Shown here one piece after another: positions 6,335 through 8,771 of a stretch of DNA of 8,771 nt. A model generated the notes under the pieces. It saw only the letters and a program-made list of their open reading frames with translations, was not told where the DNA came from and made no database searches. The stretch comes from an uncultured Phycisphaerales bacterium (GTDB lineage Bacteria > Planctomycetota > Phycisphaerae > WQYP01), in the NCBI GenBank assembly GCA_937901265.1, contig CALCHA010000152.1, forward strand, positions 1 to 8,771. Reading direction: 5' to 3'. Position 1 is the first letter of the stretch. Every line of letters starts with the position of its first letter. The position numbers were made by a program, and so were the translations under genes.

Positions 6335-7864
6335 ATGAGGCCGATGGTGACCCCCGTGGACACAGAAGCCCTCCTTTCGCTGGTCGAGAAATTCGCCCGG
6401 CCACGCATCCTTTTGCTCGGGGATGTGATGGTCGACGAGTACATCTACGGCGACGCCGAGCGGCTCTCCCCCGAAGCGCCCGTGCCGGTGGTGCAGGAAC
6501 GTTACCGCGAACAGCGGGCCGGCGGAGCGGGCAATGTCGCCGCGGCGCTGGCGACGCTGGGGGCGGAGGTGCTGGTGGCCTCGGCCTGCGGGGATGATTA
6601 CCAGGGACGCCTGCTGCTGGAGCTCTTCGCCGCGCAAAACGTCAACACCGACGCCATCCTGCGCTGCCCCGATCGCCCCACCACCGCGAAAATCCGCCTC
6701 GTGGGTCTGGCGCAGCATCGCCACCCGCAGCAGATGCTGCGCCTGGATCAGGAAGTGACCCGGCCGCTGACGCCCGAACAGGAGGCCCAGCTGCTCGCCC
6801 ACTTGCGGAAGCTGCTTCCCACCTGCGACGCGCTGGCACTGGAAGATTACAACAAGGGGCTGCTCTCCCCGGCCCTCTGCCAGCAGGCGATCGGCATCGC
6901 GCGGTCGCTGAAAAAGCCGATCCTTGTCGACCCGGCGCTGGTGGCCGATTACGCCAAATACGCCGGGGCATCGACCATCACGCCCAACCGCTTCGAGGCG
7001 GAGCGCGCCAGCGGCCTGACACTGGGGGATTCGCTCGACGCGGCGCCGCGGCTCGCCCGGGCGCTGCTGGAAAAACACCATCTCGAGACCTGCCTCCTCA
7101 CGCTCGATCGCCAGGGCATGTTTTTGCTGACCGCCGAAGATGTCGCCGCCGGGTCGCCGGGCACGCACATTCCCACGCGGCCGCGGACGGTCTATGACGT
7201 CACAGGCGCCGGCGACATGGTGCTGGCGGCGATGACGATGGCCGTGGCCTCGGGGGCCTCGTGGCTCGAAGCGGCGCACCTGGCAAATGTCGCGGGCGGC
7301 CTCGAGGTGGAAAAGTTCGGCATCGTGCCGATCAAAAAATTTGAGATTACCGACGAACTCCAACGCCTCGCCGGCGATTCGCTGGGCAAGGAACTGCTCC
7401 TGGACAAGCTCCGCAAGACCCTCGCCCGCCGCCGCCGCGCCAAGCCCGACGGCATGGCCCCCCGCGTGGTCTTCACCAACGGCGTGTTCGACATCCTGCA
7501 CGCCGGACATGTGAAATATCTGGAATTCTCACGCAAACAGGGCGATCTGCTCGTGGTCGGGGTCAACAGCGACGAAAGCGTCCGGCGGCTCAAGGGGCCG
7601 ACGCGCCCGATCAACCGGCTGGAAGATCGGCTGGCGGTGCTGGCGGGGCTGCAGGCGGTGGATTACGTCATCGCCTTCAACGAAGACACCCCCGCGGCAC
7701 TGATCGATGCGCTCCTGCCCGACGTGCTGGTGAAGGGTGCCGACTACGCCGACAAGGAAGTCGTCGGCCGGGCCACCGTGGAAAATAACGGCGGGACCGT
7801 GATTCTGGCCCCTTTCCTCGAAGGCCGCAGCACCACCGGAACCCTTCGGAAAATCTCCTCCTGA
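6335..7864 (+). CDS. hldE: Bifunctional heptose-7-phosphate kinase / heptose-1-phosphate adenylyltransferase
   Basis: A 509-residue two-domain cytoplasmic enzyme for ADP-heptose synthesis. The N-terminal PfkB/ribokinase-type domain phosphorylates D-glycero-beta-D-manno-heptose 7-phosphate at C1. It shows GDVMVDEYIYGDAERLSPEA starting at Gly29, the RAGGAGNVA substrate block, TPNRFEAE, and the catalytic anion hole GAGD at 291-294 (base Asp294). After a basic linker (LARRRRAKPDG), the C-terminal nucleotidyltransferase domain begins VVFTNGVFDILHAGHVKYLE with the HxGH motif at 389-392, continues with VGVNSDESVRRLKGPTRPIN and LPDVLVKGADY, and ends GRSTTGTLRKI. Order and wording match E. coli HldE (477 residues). 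The product feeds LPS inner core or other heptose-containing surface glycans. The start is uncertain: ATG 6335, ATG 6344 or GTG 6347 (GAGG 6 bases before the last). Longer in-frame starts reach into the tRNA promoter region and look non-coding. gmhA, gmhB and hldD are not in view. Confidence 0.95.
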   Translation: MRPMVTPVDTEALLSLVEKFARPRILLLGDVMVDEYIYGDAERLSPEAPVPVVQERYREQRAGGAGNVAAALATLGAEVLVASACGDDYQGRLLLELFAAQNVNTDAILRCPDRPTTAKIRLVGLAQHRHPQQMLRLDQEVTRPLTPEQEAQLLAHLRKLLPTCDALALEDYNKGLLSPALCQQAIGIARSLKKPILVDPALVADYAKYAGASTITPNRFEAERASGLTLGDSLDAAPRLARALLEKHHLETCLLTLDRQGMFLLTAEDVAAGSPGTHIPTRPRTVYDVTGAGDMVLAAMTMAVASGASWLEAAHLANVAGGLEVEKFGIVPIKKFEITDELQRLAGDSLGKELLLDKLRKTLARRRRAKPDGMAPRVVFTNGVFDILHAGHVKYLEFSRKQGDLLVVGVNSDESVRRLKGPTRPINRLEDRLAVLAGLQAVDYVIAFNEDTPAALIDALLPDVLVKGADYADKEVVGRATVENNGGTVILAPFLEGRSTTGTLRKISS

Positions 7865-7932
7865 ATCCATCCAGACCTTTCGCGCAACGGATTTGAACAG
7901 CCCCCTGCCCCCGCGACGCCCCGCGCAACCTC

Positions 7933-7958
7933 GCCGCCCGGGGGCCCGGCTTTCCTTT
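7933..7958 (+). terminator. Possible terminator after hldE
   Basis: GCCG (7933-7936) and CGGC (7947-7950) bracket a C/G-rich centre and are followed by TTTCCTTT. The stem is short and imperfect, but the GC-rich stem plus T-rich tail lies between hldE and mgtE, which otherwise have 140 bases between them. A second small stem, GGCGA-TACT-TCGCC (7971-7984), follows. Confidence 0.3.
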
Positions 7959-8004
7959 CGTGAAACGCAAGGCGATACTTCGCCGAACCATTCGAGGAAC
8001 CTTC

Positions 8005-8771
8005 ATGATTGGAAACATACTTCAGGCCGAACTCGAGGAGATGATCCAGGCCAAGCGCTTCGAGGAGCTTCGCGAAGCTCTCAGCGTCCTGGAGCCCGCG
8101 GACATCGCCGAGGTGATTGTCGATTTGCCGGGGGAAGATGAAGGCATCGTCTTTCGGGTCCTCACCAAGGAGCAGGCGGCGGCCGCATTTTCCTATCTGC
8201 CCGTCGAGCATCAGGAAGGGCTGCTGCAGTCCATCTCCAGCGAAACAAGCCGCGCGATTCTTGACCAGATGACCCCCGACGACCGCGTGCGGCTGCTGGA
8301 AGAAATGCCCGCGGAAGTCACGCGGCGGCTGCTGGAAAACCTGTCGCCCAACGAGCTGAAAGAAACCCGGCGAATCCTCAATTACCCGGAGAATTCCGCC
8401 GGCCGCTACCTCACGCCCGAATACGTGGCCCTGCGCCCCGACATGACCGCGCGCGAAGCGCTCGAGCACGTCCGCACCACCGGCCGCGGCAAGGAAACGC
8501 TCAACGTCCTCTACGTGCTCGAACAGGGCAAGCTCATCGCCGAGCTGCGCCTCGGCACCCTCGTCATGGCCGACCCGGAGATGCCGGTGCGCCTGGTCAA
8601 GGACCGTTCCCTCGTCAGCATCCAGGCTACCGCCCATCGCGAGCAGATGGTCGACACCTTCGAAAAATATGACCGCGTGGCGCTGCCCGTGACCGACAAC
8701 CAGGGCAACATGCTCGGCATCATCACCGCTGACGACGTGCTCGACGTCGCCGAGCAGGAAGCCACCGAAGA
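8005..8771 (+). CDS. mgtE: Magnesium transporter MgtE, N-terminal part (runs off the window)
   Basis: The frame is open from ATG 8005 to the right edge: 255 complete codons. GAGGA (7994-7998) lies 6 bases upstream and supports the start. Residues 1-130 form the helical MgtE N-domain (acidic superhelix): LEEMIQAKRFEELREAL, LEPADIAEVIVDLPGED, MTPDDRVRLLEEMPAEVTRR. The junction YPENSAGRYLTPEYVALRPD opens the tandem CBS domains (about 132-255), the second of which shows VALPVTDNQGNMLGIITADD and VLDVAEQEATEE, which leads into the plug helix. The C-terminal transmembrane pore (five helices in known MgtE) lies outside. In characterised MgtE, cytosolic Mg2+ binds the acidic N and CBS domains and closes the channel. 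Length and motifs look intact. No M-box-like leader fits in the 140-base upstream gap. Confidence 0.95.
   Translation, partial: MIGNILQAELEEMIQAKRFEELREALSVLEPADIAEVIVDLPGEDEGIVFRVLTKEQAAAAFSYLPVEHQEGLLQSISSETSRAILDQMTPDDRVRLLEEMPAEVTRRLLENLSPNELKETRRILNYPENSAGRYLTPEYVALRPDMTAREALEHVRTTGRGKETLNVLYVLEQGKLIAELRLGTLVMADPEMPVRLVKDRSLVSIQATAHREQMVDTFEKYDRVALPVTDNQGNMLGIITADDVLDVAEQEATE

Noticed and set aside
6146..7510. A 454-codon minus-strand open frame over hldE ending in KARVAKLADALA
   Set aside because: The terminal peptide is the usual false translation of a tRNA-Leu 5' half. The frame runs through the tRNA and opposite hldE, whose domains are complete.
7865..8004. Mg2+-sensing M-box riboswitch before mgtE
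   Set aside because: The gap is only 140 bases, contains GC-rich short stems, and shows none of the multi-helix M-box layout I would expect, which needs more length.
7744..8637. A 297-codon minus-strand open frame opposite the hldE end and mgtE
   Set aside because: The plus strand encodes recognisable HldE and MgtE motifs. This frame has no family resemblance and crosses the intergenic region without signals.

Overview
The window is GC-rich bacterial DNA. No gene here is diagnostic, but one combination resembles Planctomycetota: a PilX-like prepilin with a C-terminal domain resembling DUF7305, next to a PilW/GspJ-like prepilin, with pgm, hldE and mgtE in a loosely packed gram-negative-type chromosome. 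This assignment is an inference.

Layout, left to right. (1) Bases 1-327 hold what looks like gene debris. One frame carries a short match to the conserved core of Schlafen-group/DUF2075 helicase-like proteins, then the coding signal jumps to another frame and stops at 327. (2) A glycine-zipper protein of unknown function (546-1133, +) ends in a clear hairpin terminator (1163-1201). (3) On the minus strand, a coiled-coil plus winged-helix protein (1504-1968) is followed by a tiny single-pass membrane protein (1274-1453); together they look like a two-gene unit. (4) After a 304-bp non-coding stretch with no recognisable element, pgm (2273-3925, +) encodes alpha-phosphoglucomutase. (5) Converging on pgm are two minus-strand pilin-like genes, a PilW/GspJ-type prepilin (5314-5949) and a PilX-type protein (3948-5288). 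(6) A tRNA-Leu(GAG) gene (6100-6181, -) has a well-formed sigma70-type promoter (6203-6231). (7) Divergent from it, hldE (6335-7864, +) encodes the fused heptose-7-phosphate kinase / heptose-1-phosphate adenylyltransferase. (8) The window ends inside mgtE (8005 to the edge, +), a CBS-domain magnesium transporter/channel.

The genes do not form one pathway. Pgm supplies glucose-1-phosphate for polysaccharide and cell-envelope precursors, and HldE supplies ADP-heptose for LPS-type or glycoprotein glycans, so both feed envelope carbohydrate. The pilin pair adds surface or secretion-filament components. The rest is housekeeping (tRNA, Mg2+ transport) plus small uncharacterised proteins. I found no CRISPR array, insertion sequence, rRNA or convincing new multi-gene system. 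The least explained parts are the broken 5' locus, the winged-helix/membrane pair and the glycine-zipper protein.
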